A stretch of DNA of 64,000 nucleotides. Origin: Pseudomonas atagonensis (GTDB taxonomy: Bacteria; Pseudomonadota; Gammaproteobacteria; Pseudomonadales; Pseudomonadaceae). The translations under genes and the position numbers were made by a program. The notes below the pieces were generated by a model. The model saw only the letters and a program-made list of their open reading frames with translations. It was not told where the DNA came from and searched no databases. Shown piece after piece: positions 11,200-19,434 of the stretch (position 1 is its first letter; every line of letters begins with the position of its first letter). The stretch is from NCBI RefSeq assembly GCF_011369485.1, contig NZ_VXCA01000026.1, forward strand, positions 23,245 through 87,244, written 5' to 3'.

Positions 11200-11943
11200 C
11201 TACATTGAGGCTACACGCGTCTTGCTGGCTTGCTCCGCATACACCGCCACCGCGCCGATCACCAATATCGCCGGGCTCTTCAATTGAAATCTGTAGGCGT
11301 CCTCGTTCATTGCTGTCAGATCGCTCCGACATTCCCGCTGCTCCGGCAACGACGCATTTTCGATCATCGCCACTGGCGTATCCGCTGCCATCCCGCCCGC
11401 CAGCAACTGATCGCGAATCTCCCCCAGCTTGGCCACACCCATGTAAATCACCAGTGTCGTGCCTCCCTGTGCCAGCGCCTGCCAGTTCAACTGGCTGTCG
11501 TCCTGGGTGTGAGCCGTCACCAGCGTCACCCCGCGAGCGACCCCGCGCAGCGTCAGCGGAATATCGCACTGCGTCGCTCCCGCCAATCCTGCGGTGATGC
11601 CGTTGACCAGCTCGACCTCAACCCCACGTTCACGCAACCACTGCGCTTCTTCTCCACCGCGACCAAAAATGCACGGATCGCCGCCCTTGAGTCGCACCAC
11701 ACACTTTCCATGACGGGCATATCGCAACATCAGCCGGTGAATAAACGCCTGCGGGGTGGATCGGCAGCCGCCACGTTTACCCACTGCAATGATTCGCGCG
11801 CCAGCGCAATGTTCCAGCACCGCGTCGTTGACCAGGTCATCGATCAGCACGACATCGGCCTCACGCAAGGCGCGTACCGCTTTGAGGGTCAACAATTCCG
11901 GGTCACCGGGGCCAGCGCCCACCAGCCAGACTTTTGCATTCAT
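11200..11943 (-). CDS. cobA: Uroporphyrinogen-III C-methyltransferase
   Basis: 247 residues. SAM-dependent methylation of uroporphyrinogen III to precorrin-2, the first step to siroheme and cobalamin. Family motifs are VWLVGAGPGDPELLTLKAVRAL, VVRLKGGDPCIFGRGGEEAQWL and GITAGLAGATQCDIPLTLRG. It is the last gene of the nitrate assimilation operon, 13 bases after the reductase stop, which makes sense because NirB carries siroheme. A single-domain SUMT like this does not include the CysG ferrochelatase half. Confidence 0.95.
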   Translation of the reverse strand: MNAKVWLVGAGPGDPELLTLKAVRALREADVVLIDDLVNDAVLEHCAGARIIAVGKRGGCRSTPQAFIHRLMLRYARHGKCVVRLKGGDPCIFGRGGEEAQWLRERGVEVELVNGITAGLAGATQCDIPLTLRGVARGVTLVTAHTQDDSQLNWQALAQGGTTLVIYMGVAKLGEIRDQLLAGGMAADTPVAMIENASLPEQRECRSDLTAMNEDAYRFQLKSPAILVIGAVAVYAEQASKTRVASM

Positions 11944-11956
11944 GCTGTTTTCCTCA

Positions 11957-14671
11957 TCAGTTGACGGCGATCGGCTGCAGCTCGGCAGCCAGCAAGCGCT
12001 TAATCTCCGGGACGCACGAGCCGCATTGCGTGCCGCAGCCCAGCGTGTTTTTCAAACCCTGCAAATCCAAGCCTTGGCGAATGCCGGCACTGATCGCGTT
12101 AAGGCTGACGTTCTTGCAGTTGCACAGCGTTTTATCCGCAGCGACCTTTCCGGCGACGCTGCCCGGTGGTGCGCTCACCGGCGCCAGCAGCCAGCGGCGC
12201 AGTTGTTCGTCGGCGCGACCTTCGAGCCACAACCCTTGCAGCCAATGCTGAGCGAGGGTTTCACCGGCCAGTCGAATCGCGGTGATCCGACCGTTCTCAA
12301 TACGTACGCGTTTACCGATGGCCCGACGTGGATCGTCATAGGCCAATACCGGGCCGTCGATCAACGACAGGCAGTGGTCAATTTCACCCAGCAACGCGGG
12401 TTCGGGCGCCACGCTGCTGGCTGCACGTATCAACAATGCCGATCGTTCACGTCCGACAAGGCTGAGACTCACGTAGGAAAATGCCTCGCAGAGCGGCCGT
12501 AACCTTTCGAAATGCTGCTGAACATCTCCTTCGATCAATGCAAAAAGCTGCCAGGGCAGGTTGACCGGCTCCAGGCGTACACCGCTGTGCTTCAGTTCCG
12601 GTTGTTTCGACAGTGGATCGAAGGCCGGCAGGGTCAAGCTGTTCACGCCGCCCTTGAGAAACCGGTCGCCCCAGTGCATCGGCAAAAAAGCCTGGCCCGG
12701 ACGCACACTGTCATCGCTGCCGACAGCGACGATCACTGCGCCCCGACGACTTTTGAGATTGACCAGATCACCGGCCTGCAAGCGGTGTCGTCGCAACTCA
12801 TCCGGGTGCAGACTGAGTACCGCTTCGCTGACATGCCCGAACAGCTGCGCAGCGGTGCCGGTGCGGCTCATACCGTGCCATTGGTCACGCAAACGACCGG
12901 TGATCAGGGTCAACGGGAAGCGCGCATCACGCTGTTCTCTGGCGGCGCGATACGGGTCGCTAATGAAGTGCGCCCGACCGTTGGCCGTAGGAAAAACACC
13001 GTCCACATACAGCCGTGCTGTTCCTGCGCGGGCGCCGGCGGGGAAGGGCCATTGCTGCGGTCCGATCTCGTCAATCAGCGCATGACTGATGCCGGACAAA
13101 TCCAGATCCCGCCCGCGTGTCAGCCCTTTGAATTCATCGAACAACTGTGAAGGCTGATCGAACCCGAACAGGCTCGATTCACCGGGGCGCAGACGTTTCT
13201 CCAGCCGTTGTGCGAAATCTACCGTGATGGCCCAATCCGCCCGTGCCTCGCCGGGTGGGAGAATGGCTTTGCGCACGTGAGAAATGCGCCGCTCGGAATT
13301 GGTGACAGAGCCTTCCTTCTCGCCCCAACTGGCGGCGGGCAGCAGCAGGTCGGCGAACGCAGCAGTTTCGGTGGTGCGAAAGGCTTCTTGCAGAACCACA
13401 AACGGGCAAGCCTCCAGCGCTGCCCGCACCGAATGTTGATCAGGCATCGATTGCGCAGGGTTGGTGCAGGCAATCCACAGCGCCTTGATCTTGCCGCTGC
13501 GCACCTGATCGAACAGTTCGATGGCGCTGAGACCGGTGCTTTCCGGCAACCGGTCAACGCCCCAATAAGCCGCCACTTCGGCGCGATGTTCAGGGTTGGC
13601 GGCCTCGCGGTGGCCGGGTAACAGATTGGACAGGCTGCCGGTTTCACGACCACCCATGGCATTCGGCTGACCGGTCAGGGAGAAAGGTCCTGCACCCGGA
13701 CGGCCGATTTGCCCGGTGGCCAGATGCAGATTGATCAGCGCGCTGTTCTTCGCGCTGCCGGCGGTGGACTGGTTCAGGCCCATGCACCACAGCGACAGAA
13801 AACTCGGCGCGGTGCCGACCCATTCGGCGCACTGCTGCAGTTGCTCGACACTGATCCCGCACAGCTGGGAAACCATCTGCGGAGTGTAATCGCGTACCAG
13901 GTTTTTCAGTTCGGCGAGCCCATCGGTGTGTGCCTGGATGAATTCGCGGTCGACCCAGTCTTCCCACAACAGCAGGTGCAAAATCCCATGGAACAAGGCG
14001 ACATCAGTGCCCGGCAGAATCGCCAGATGCAGATCCGCCAGATCGCAGGTATCGGTACGGCGCGGATCGATGACGATGACTTTCATCTGTGGACGGCGGG
14101 TTTTTGCTTCCTCCAGCCGACGAAACAGCACCGGGTGAGCGTAGGCCATGTTGCTGCCGACAATCATCACGCAATCACTGAGTTCCAGATCTTCATAGCT
14201 GCAGGGCGGTGCATCGGCGCCGAGGCTGCGTTTGTAGCCGACCACCGCTGAAGACATGCACAGCCGTGAATTGCTGTCGATGTTGTTGGTGCCGACCAGC
14301 GCCCGCGCCAGTTTGTTGAAGGCGTAGTAATCCTCGGTCAGCAACTGCCCGGAAATGTAGAACGCCACGCTGTCCGGGCCATGTTCGGCGATGGTGTCAG
14401 CAAACACATTGGCGGCGTGCTCCAGCGCGGTAGTCCAATCGGTGCGGCTGCGCGCCAGCCCCTTGCCCAGACGCAGTTCCGGATACAGCGCGCGGGCTGC
14501 AAGATCACCGGTCAGGTGCAAGGTCGAGCCTTTGCTGCACAGTTTGCCGAAGTTGGCCGGGTGCGCCGGATCGCCGCTGACATCGGAGATCCGCTCGCCG
14601 TCATGCTCGATCAGCACGCCGCAGCCGACGCCGCAGTAGCAACAGGTCGAGGCGGTCGTCTGGCGGTTCAT
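11957..14671 (-). CDS. nasA: Assimilatory nitrate reductase, molybdopterin catalytic subunit
   Basis: 904 residues. Reduces nitrate to nitrite in the cytoplasm. The N-terminus holds the [4Fe-4S] motif CCYCGVGCGVLI...GKLCSKG. The body is a bis-MGD molybdoenzyme domain (SNMAYAHPVLFRRL, VIDPRRTDTCDLADLHL, GLNQSTAGSAKNSALINLHLATGQIGRPGAGPFSLTGQPN). A C-terminal BFD-like [2Fe-2S] domain (about 845-900: CNCKNVS...GCGTQCGSC) probably accepts electrons. The start overlaps the nirD stop by one base (TGATG), indicating translational coupling. In P. aeruginosa nomenclature the reductase is also called nasC. Confidence 0.93.
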   Translation of the reverse strand: MNRQTTASTCCYCGVGCGVLIEHDGERISDVSGDPAHPANFGKLCSKGSTLHLTGDLAARALYPELRLGKGLARSRTDWTTALEHAANVFADTIAEHGPDSVAFYISGQLLTEDYYAFNKLARALVGTNNIDSNSRLCMSSAVVGYKRSLGADAPPCSYEDLELSDCVMIVGSNMAYAHPVLFRRLEEAKTRRPQMKVIVIDPRRTDTCDLADLHLAILPGTDVALFHGILHLLLWEDWVDREFIQAHTDGLAELKNLVRDYTPQMVSQLCGISVEQLQQCAEWVGTAPSFLSLWCMGLNQSTAGSAKNSALINLHLATGQIGRPGAGPFSLTGQPNAMGGRETGSLSNLLPGHREAANPEHRAEVAAYWGVDRLPESTGLSAIELFDQVRSGKIKALWIACTNPAQSMPDQHSVRAALEACPFVVLQEAFRTTETAAFADLLLPAASWGEKEGSVTNSERRISHVRKAILPPGEARADWAITVDFAQRLEKRLRPGESSLFGFDQPSQLFDEFKGLTRGRDLDLSGISHALIDEIGPQQWPFPAGARAGTARLYVDGVFPTANGRAHFISDPYRAAREQRDARFPLTLITGRLRDQWHGMSRTGTAAQLFGHVSEAVLSLHPDELRRHRLQAGDLVNLKSRRGAVIVAVGSDDSVRPGQAFLPMHWGDRFLKGGVNSLTLPAFDPLSKQPELKHSGVRLEPVNLPWQLFALIEGDVQQHFERLRPLCEAFSYVSLSLVGRERSALLIRAASSVAPEPALLGEIDHCLSLIDGPVLAYDDPRRAIGKRVRIENGRITAIRLAGETLAQHWLQGLWLEGRADEQLRRWLLAPVSAPPGSVAGKVAADKTLCNCKNVSLNAISAGIRQGLDLQGLKNTLGCGTQCGSCVPEIKRLLAAELQPIAVN

Positions 14672-14988
14672 CAGATGGCTTCCCGCAAGGCCAACTGCAC
14701 CCGACCGTTCTCAACCCGCGCCGGGTGGTGGTGCGCGCAACCGACGTCCGGTGCCTGGGCTTCGCCCGATTGCAAGTCGATCTGCCAGTTGTGCAGCGGG
14801 CAGGCCACACGTTTGCCGTAGATCAGACCTTGGGAGAGCGGGCCGCCCTTGTGCGGGCAGCGGTCATCGAGGGCGAAAACCTCATCGTCGCTCGTACGAA
14901 AAATCGCAATGTCACCTTTCGGCCCGGCGATGATCCGCGAGCCGAGGGCATTGATCTCTTCCAGGGCACAGATATCCAGCCAGTTCAT
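14671..14988 (-). CDS. nirD: Nitrite reductase (NADH) small subunit, Rieske type
   Basis: 105 residues from the ATG at 14988. Rieske-like [2Fe-2S] ligands are CPHKGG and CPLHNW, residues about 44-66. It partners NirB in ammonia-forming assimilatory nitrite reduction. The start overlaps the nirB stop by four bases (ATGA) and its stop overlaps the reductase start, so nirB-nirD-nasA are translationally coupled. A longer reading frame upstream exists but only overlaps nirB. Confidence 0.95.
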   Translation of the reverse strand: MNWLDICALEEINALGSRIIAGPKGDIAIFRTSDDEVFALDDRCPHKGGPLSQGLIYGKRVACPLHNWQIDLQSGEAQAPDVGCAHHHPARVENGRVQLALREAI

Positions 14989-17453
14989 GCCGGCACCTCC
15001 AGGTTTTTTACGGGGATCACGTCGAATTCTTTCTTTAATTGCGGCTGCGCCAGACGCTCTTTCCACGGGTCTTGTTCGAACGACAAAGAGAATTGCAGGC
15101 GCTCGTTCAGGGCCTTGCGGCGTTCGGGGTCTTCGAGCACGGCTTTCTTGATGTGCTCCATGCCGACCCGTTGCAGGTAGTGCACGGTGCGTTCGAGGTA
15201 GAAGGCTTCTTCGCGATAGAGCTGCAGGAAAGCGCCGTTGTATTCGCGCACTTCTTCGGCGGTTTTCAGCTTGACGAAGAACTCGGCGACCTCGGTCTTG
15301 ATCCCGCCGTTGCCACCGATGTACATCTCCCAGCCGGAGTCGACGCCGATGATTCCTACGTCCTTGATTCCCGCTTCCGAACAGTTGCGCGGGCATCCGG
15401 AGACCGCGAGTTTCACTTTGTGCGGCGACCACATGTTGAACAGGTCGTGCTCAAGCTCGATGCCCAGTTGCGTCGAGTTCTGTGTGCCGAAGCGACAGAA
15501 CTCGCTGCCGACGCAGGTTTTTACGGTGCGGATGGATTTGCCGTAGGCGTGACCGGACGGCATGTCGAGGTCTTTCCACACACCGGGCAGGTCCTGTTTC
15601 TTGATCCCCAGCAAGTCGATGCGCTGGCCGCCGGTGACCTTGACCATCGGCACCTGATATTTGTCCGCCACGTCGGCGATCCGCCGCAATTCCGACGGGT
15701 TGGTCACGCCGCCCCACATCCGTGGCACCACTGAATAAGTGCCGTCCTTCTGAATATTGGCGTGGGCGCGTTCGTTGATCAGGCGCGATTGCGGATCGTC
15801 CCTGGCTTCGCCGGGCCAGGTGGAAATCAGGTAGTAGTTGAGGGCCGGGCGGCAGGTGGCGCAGCCGTTCGGGGTGCGCCAGTTGAGGTAGCTCATGGTG
15901 TCGGCGATGGTCAGCAGATGCTGCTCGCGGACGGCCTGGCGGATCTGGCCGTGGTTGAGGTCGCTGCAGCCACAGATGGCTTTTTCGCTTTTCGGTTTGA
16001 CGTCCGCCGCGCCGCCGACGGTGTTGATCAGGATCTGCTCGACCAGACCGGCGCAGGAGCCGCATGAGCTGGCCGCCTTGGTGTGTTTCTTCACTTCATC
16101 GACGCTGAACAGGCCGTGTTCCTGAATCGCTTTGACGATGGTGCCTTTGCACACACCGTTGCACCCGCAGACTTCGGCGGTGTCGGCCATGCTCATGGCT
16201 TTGTCCTGACCCTGATGTCCTACATCGCCGAGTGCATGCTCCATAGAAGAAGAGCCGCCGAACATGAGGTGATCGCGGATCTGCCGAATGTCGTGATTCT
16301 CACGAATCTGTCGGAAATACCAACCGCCATCCGCCGTATCGCCGTACAGACAGGCGCCGACCAGCACGTCATCCTTGATCACCAGTTTTTTGTACACCCC
16401 GCCGATCGGGTCGGAGAGGGTGATGGTCTCGGTGCCTTCACCACCCATGAAGTCGCCAGCGGAAAACAGGTCGATGCCGGTGACTTTCAATTTGGTCGAC
16501 GTCACCGATCCCTGATAGCGGGCGAAGCCGAGTTGAGCGAGGTGATTGGCGCAAACCTTGGCCTGTTCGAACAGTGGCGCGACCAGACCATAGGCAATGC
16601 CGCGATGACTGGCGCATTCGCCGATGGCGTAGATGCGCGGGTCGTAGGTTTGCAGTGTGTCGTTGACCAGAATCCCGCGATTGCACGGGATGCCAGCCTT
16701 TTCCGCCAGTTCGGTGTTGGGGCGAATGCCCGCGGCCATAACCACCAGATCGGCAGGAATGATGTCGCCGTTCTTGAATTGCACCGAGCCGACCCGACCA
16801 TTGCCGGCGTCGTGCAGGGCCTGGGTCTGTTCGCACAGGCGAAAGTGTAAGCCACGGGATTCGAGGGCGGTTTGCAGAAGCTGGCCGCTAGTCTTGTCCA
16901 GTTGCCGCTCCAGCAGCCATTCGCCGATGTGCACGACGGTGACGTGCATGCCGCGCAGCATCAGACCGTTGGCGGCTTCGAGGCCGAGCAGGCCGCCGCC
17001 GATCACCACGGCGTGCTTGTGGGTTTTCGCCGTGTCGATCATCGCCTGGGTGTCGGCGATGTCGCGGTAGCCGATCACGCCGTGCAGGGTGTTGCCGGGG
17101 ATCGGCAAGATGAACGGCGTCGAACCGGTGGCAATCAGCAGGCGATCGTATTCGGCCTCGGTGCCGTCCTCGGCGATCACCCGGCGTTTGACCCGGTCGA
17201 TCTCCACTACTTTGCGGTTGAGCAGCAGTTTGATGCCGTTTTCCAGGTACCAGTCCAGATCGTTGAGGACGATCTCTTCGAAGGTCTGCTCGCCGGCCAG
17301 CACTGGCGACAGCAGGATGCGGTTGTAGTTGGTGTGCGGTTCGGCACCGAAGACCGTGATGTCGTACAGCTCGTTGCTCAGCTTGAGCAGTTCTTCGAGC
17401 GTGCGGACACCAGCCATGCCATTGCCGATCATCACCAGTTTGAGTTTTTTCAT
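14985..17453 (-). CDS. nirB: Nitrite reductase (NADH) large subunit, siroheme/FAD
   Basis: 822 residues from the ATG at 17453 (MKKLKLVMIGNGMAGVRTLEELL). Order of domains: FAD/NAD(P)H oxidoreductase (VIGGGLLGLEAANGLMLRGM), two BFD-type [2Fe-2S] modules (CGCNGVCKG; CGCSDLNHG), then the sulfite/nitrite reductase domains with the [4Fe-4S]-siroheme cysteines in TCVGSEFCRFGTQ and SGCPRNCSEAG. It reduces nitrite to ammonium with NADH. It heads an operon nirB-nirD-nasA-cobA. Its leader carries a sigma-54 promoter, an ANTAR-type RNA element and an intrinsic terminator, described separately. Confidence 0.96.
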   Translation of the reverse strand: MKKLKLVMIGNGMAGVRTLEELLKLSNELYDITVFGAEPHTNYNRILLSPVLAGEQTFEEIVLNDLDWYLENGIKLLLNRKVVEIDRVKRRVIAEDGTEAEYDRLLIATGSTPFILPIPGNTLHGVIGYRDIADTQAMIDTAKTHKHAVVIGGGLLGLEAANGLMLRGMHVTVVHIGEWLLERQLDKTSGQLLQTALESRGLHFRLCEQTQALHDAGNGRVGSVQFKNGDIIPADLVVMAAGIRPNTELAEKAGIPCNRGILVNDTLQTYDPRIYAIGECASHRGIAYGLVAPLFEQAKVCANHLAQLGFARYQGSVTSTKLKVTGIDLFSAGDFMGGEGTETITLSDPIGGVYKKLVIKDDVLVGACLYGDTADGGWYFRQIRENHDIRQIRDHLMFGGSSSMEHALGDVGHQGQDKAMSMADTAEVCGCNGVCKGTIVKAIQEHGLFSVDEVKKHTKAASSCGSCAGLVEQILINTVGGAADVKPKSEKAICGCSDLNHGQIRQAVREQHLLTIADTMSYLNWRTPNGCATCRPALNYYLISTWPGEARDDPQSRLINERAHANIQKDGTYSVVPRMWGGVTNPSELRRIADVADKYQVPMVKVTGGQRIDLLGIKKQDLPGVWKDLDMPSGHAYGKSIRTVKTCVGSEFCRFGTQNSTQLGIELEHDLFNMWSPHKVKLAVSGCPRNCSEAGIKDVGIIGVDSGWEMYIGGNGGIKTEVAEFFVKLKTAEEVREYNGAFLQLYREEAFYLERTVHYLQRVGMEHIKKAVLEDPERRKALNERLQFSLSFEQDPWKERLAQPQLKKEFDVIPVKNLEVPA

Positions 17454-17523
17454 CAGGTTCTCCGGGGAGCTGCGGCTGGCCTCTTGTGGGCAGTCAGGCC
17501 TTGCTCGACAAATTTTGCGCAAC

Positions 17524-17562
17524 AAAAAAAGGCGTCCCGCTAGTTGCCTAGCGAGGACGCCT
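17524..17562 (-). terminator. Intrinsic terminator in the nirB leader (attenuator)
   Basis: On the minus strand AGGCGTCC(T)CGCTAG pairs with CTAGCGGGACGCCT around a four-base loop and is followed by seven T. It stands about 70 bases before the nirB start and after the sigma-54 promoter, so without antitermination it should block the whole nirB-nirD-nasA-cobA operon. It lies 9 bases downstream of the second hexaloop hairpin. Confidence 0.92.
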
Positions 17563-17571
17563 TTGTCCTGG

Positions 17572-17610
17572 TCCCGTTCTCTCGGGAAGCGCAGCCTTCG
17601 TCGTTGAAGG
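17572..17610 (-). ncRNA. ANTAR-target RNA element (two hexaloop hairpins) in the nirB leader
   Basis: Reading the minus strand, hairpin 1 (17610-17595) is CCTTC-AACGAC-GAAGG and hairpin 2 (17587-17572) is TCCCG-AGAGAA-CGGGA, with a 7-base linker. Both loops have six bases with A at position 1 and G at position 4, the defining feature of RNAs bound by ANTAR antiterminators. NasT, the ANTAR protein encoded at 21091-21666, is the obvious ligand. NasT-dependent antitermination of nirBD is known in P. putida. Confidence 0.9.
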
Positions 17611-17641
17611 TTGGGCTTTATGTGTGTGCTGAAGGAGTTAA

Positions 17642-17658
17642 TGCAGTGGTTGTGCCAA
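17642..17658 (-). promoter_or_regulatory. Sigma-54 (-24/-12) promoter of nirB
   Basis: Minus-strand TTGGCAC-AACCA-CTGCA has the invariant GG and GC exactly 10 bases apart and differs from TGGCAC-N5-TTGCW at one base. The predicted start is near 17631, about 20 bases before the first hexaloop hairpin. Confidence 0.85.
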
Positions 17659-17713
17659 GTGGGAGTAGTCCCGGTTTCATTGGGGGATTACCTGATTTTA
17701 AAGATGATTTTTT

Positions 17714-17749
17714 GCACCGAATCGATGCGGATTGCTCGTGAATGGTGCG
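17714..17749. promoter_or_regulatory. Two NtrC-like enhancer sites upstream of nirB
   Basis: GCACCGAATCGATGC (17714-17728) and TGCTCGTGAATGGTGCG (17733-17749) resemble the NtrC consensus GCAC-N7-GTGC, each with one or two deviations. They lie about 80-120 bases upstream of the predicted nirB start, the usual place for a sigma-54 enhancer, in the short gap after the kinase gene. This suggests nitrogen-limitation control on top of the nitrate signal. Confidence 0.55.
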
Positions 17750-17756
17750 ACGCGGT

Positions 17757-19427
17757 TCAACGGTGAAACAACAAAAACAGCAGAACCAGATTTCCGAGCA
17801 ATGCCACCAATGCCATCGTCCGCCAGACCTTCAGCGGCTCGCGTTCCAGCAACGGTCGGGGCCGCACACTCAGACTCCGACGCTCACCCTTTTCCAGCAC
17901 CAGCAGCCATTCTTCCGCCGTTTCAAAACGTTGCTGCGGATCAGCAGCAATCCCTCGCTCCAGACTGTGCGCCAGCCAGTGCGGCACATCAGGCCGATAA
18001 CGACCGGCGCTCACCGGCACGCCGAATCGTGGCCGCTGAAACGCTTCGATCTCGCCATAAGGGAAATGCCCCGTCAGCAGGAAGTACAGGGTCACACCGA
18101 GCGCATACAAATCCTGCTGTGCGCTTGGCGGCACACCGCCAAAACTTTCCGGCGCGAGGTAGCTCGGCGTTCCGGGCAGCGTCGCAGGCGCGTCCTCGGA
18201 GAGGCCGGGACAATACGCCAGACCAAAATCCAGCAGGCGCAATTCACCGTCATTGCCCAAGTGCAGGTTGTCCGGTTTGATGTCACGGTGAAAAATCTGC
18301 CGCCGGTGCAGCAGACCGACCGCGCGTAGCAGGCGCTCGGCGATTTCCTGCCACTGCGCTAAAGGCAATGGGCCGGATTGTTGAAACAATTGCGCCAGCG
18401 TCTGCCCTGAATATTCCCGCATCACGTAGTACAAATGCTGACGCTGCAGGCAGCCATGGATTTCAGGAAAGTGCCGCCCGGCCACGCGTTTGAGGAACCA
18501 TTCCTCCGACAACAAGGCTTGGGCGGCTTGTGGATCCTCCTCCAGACGCGTCGGCAAGGTTTTCAGCAGCCATGTCTGGCCCTGACTGTCGACGACTCGA
18601 TAAAGCAGCGATTGCTGACTCTGTGCCGCGACGCCTTGGATCTGCCAGCCTTCGAATGCCTGGCCGGGTTTCAATGGCGGCGGCAATGGCCATTGCTGCA
18701 AATGAATCAGGGCATCGCCAATGTTGGCCTCACCGAGCGCATCGACGCGCACCAGCAAAGCACTGGCATTGTCCTGGCTGCCAGCCCGATGCGCGGCATT
18801 CACCAAGGTGTCTGCTGCGCTGTCGAGACCCGGTTGATCACGCAGAATCGCCGCAATTGCAGTGTCCCCCAGCGTCGACCAGACGCCGTCGCTGAGCAGT
18901 ACGAAACACTCGCCCTCGCGCAGTTCGCCGTCGAGAAAATCCAGCACCAGATGCTGATCCAGACCCAGCGCACGCTTGAGCACATGCTGCATGCCCTGTT
19001 GCTCCCAGACGTGGTCTTCGCTGATCCGCTGCAAGCTGTCGGCGTGCCAGCGATAAACCCGGCAATCACCCACATGGGCGAGGGTAAAACGCCGCCCGCG
19101 CATGACCAAGGCGCTCACCGTGGTGAGCAGCGGTTGGCCACCGCCATTGGCCTGCAGCCAGCGATTTTGTGCGATCAGCAGACGATCCAGCGCCTGCGCC
19201 ACGCCCCAGGTTTCCGGGGTGGCGTAGTAGTCCAGCGCCAGGGCCTGCAGGGTCGACTGCGCAGCCAGTCCGCCGTCGGCACACTGGCTGACGCCGTCAG
19301 CGATGGCGAACAGACAACCCTTGCTCGCCGCCAGCGCCGGAGCCGGCGTGACCGAGCGCAAAGCGTCCTGATTCTCTGCGCGCGGCCCGGTGGCGCTGGC
19401 TTCGGCGAAACTCAGTTGCAGGGCCAT
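17757..19427 (-). CDS. Membrane-anchored PP2C phosphatase / Ser-Thr kinase fusion
   Basis: 556 residues. The N-terminal 235 or so form a PP2C phosphatase (ENQDALRSV, FAIADGVSQCADGG, HVGDCRVYR, LLSDGVWSTLGD, SQDNASALLVRV). Residues about 260-520 form a eukaryotic-type kinase with WLLKTLP (probable ATP lysine), FHRDIKPDNLHLG (catalytic loop), LLDFGLAY (DFG) and PESFGG (APE-like). A single C-terminal membrane helix (MALVALLGNLVLLFLLF) ends the protein. The gene follows the nitrate transporter by 7 bases and precedes the nirB promoter, as in P. aeruginosa PA1782. Targets are unknown; regulating transport or assimilation is a reasonable guess from position only. Confidence 0.9.
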   Translation of the reverse strand: MALQLSFAEASATGPRAENQDALRSVTPAPALAASKGCLFAIADGVSQCADGGLAAQSTLQALALDYYATPETWGVAQALDRLLIAQNRWLQANGGGQPLLTTVSALVMRGRRFTLAHVGDCRVYRWHADSLQRISEDHVWEQQGMQHVLKRALGLDQHLVLDFLDGELREGECFVLLSDGVWSTLGDTAIAAILRDQPGLDSAADTLVNAAHRAGSQDNASALLVRVDALGEANIGDALIHLQQWPLPPPLKPGQAFEGWQIQGVAAQSQQSLLYRVVDSQGQTWLLKTLPTRLEEDPQAAQALLSEEWFLKRVAGRHFPEIHGCLQRQHLYYVMREYSGQTLAQLFQQSGPLPLAQWQEIAERLLRAVGLLHRRQIFHRDIKPDNLHLGNDGELRLLDFGLAYCPGLSEDAPATLPGTPSYLAPESFGGVPPSAQQDLYALGVTLYFLLTGHFPYGEIEAFQRPRFGVPVSAGRYRPDVPHWLAHSLERGIAADPQQRFETAEEWLLVLEKGERRSLSVRPRPLLEREPLKVWRTMALVALLGNLVLLFLLFHR

Positions 19428-19434
19428 CGGCGCC

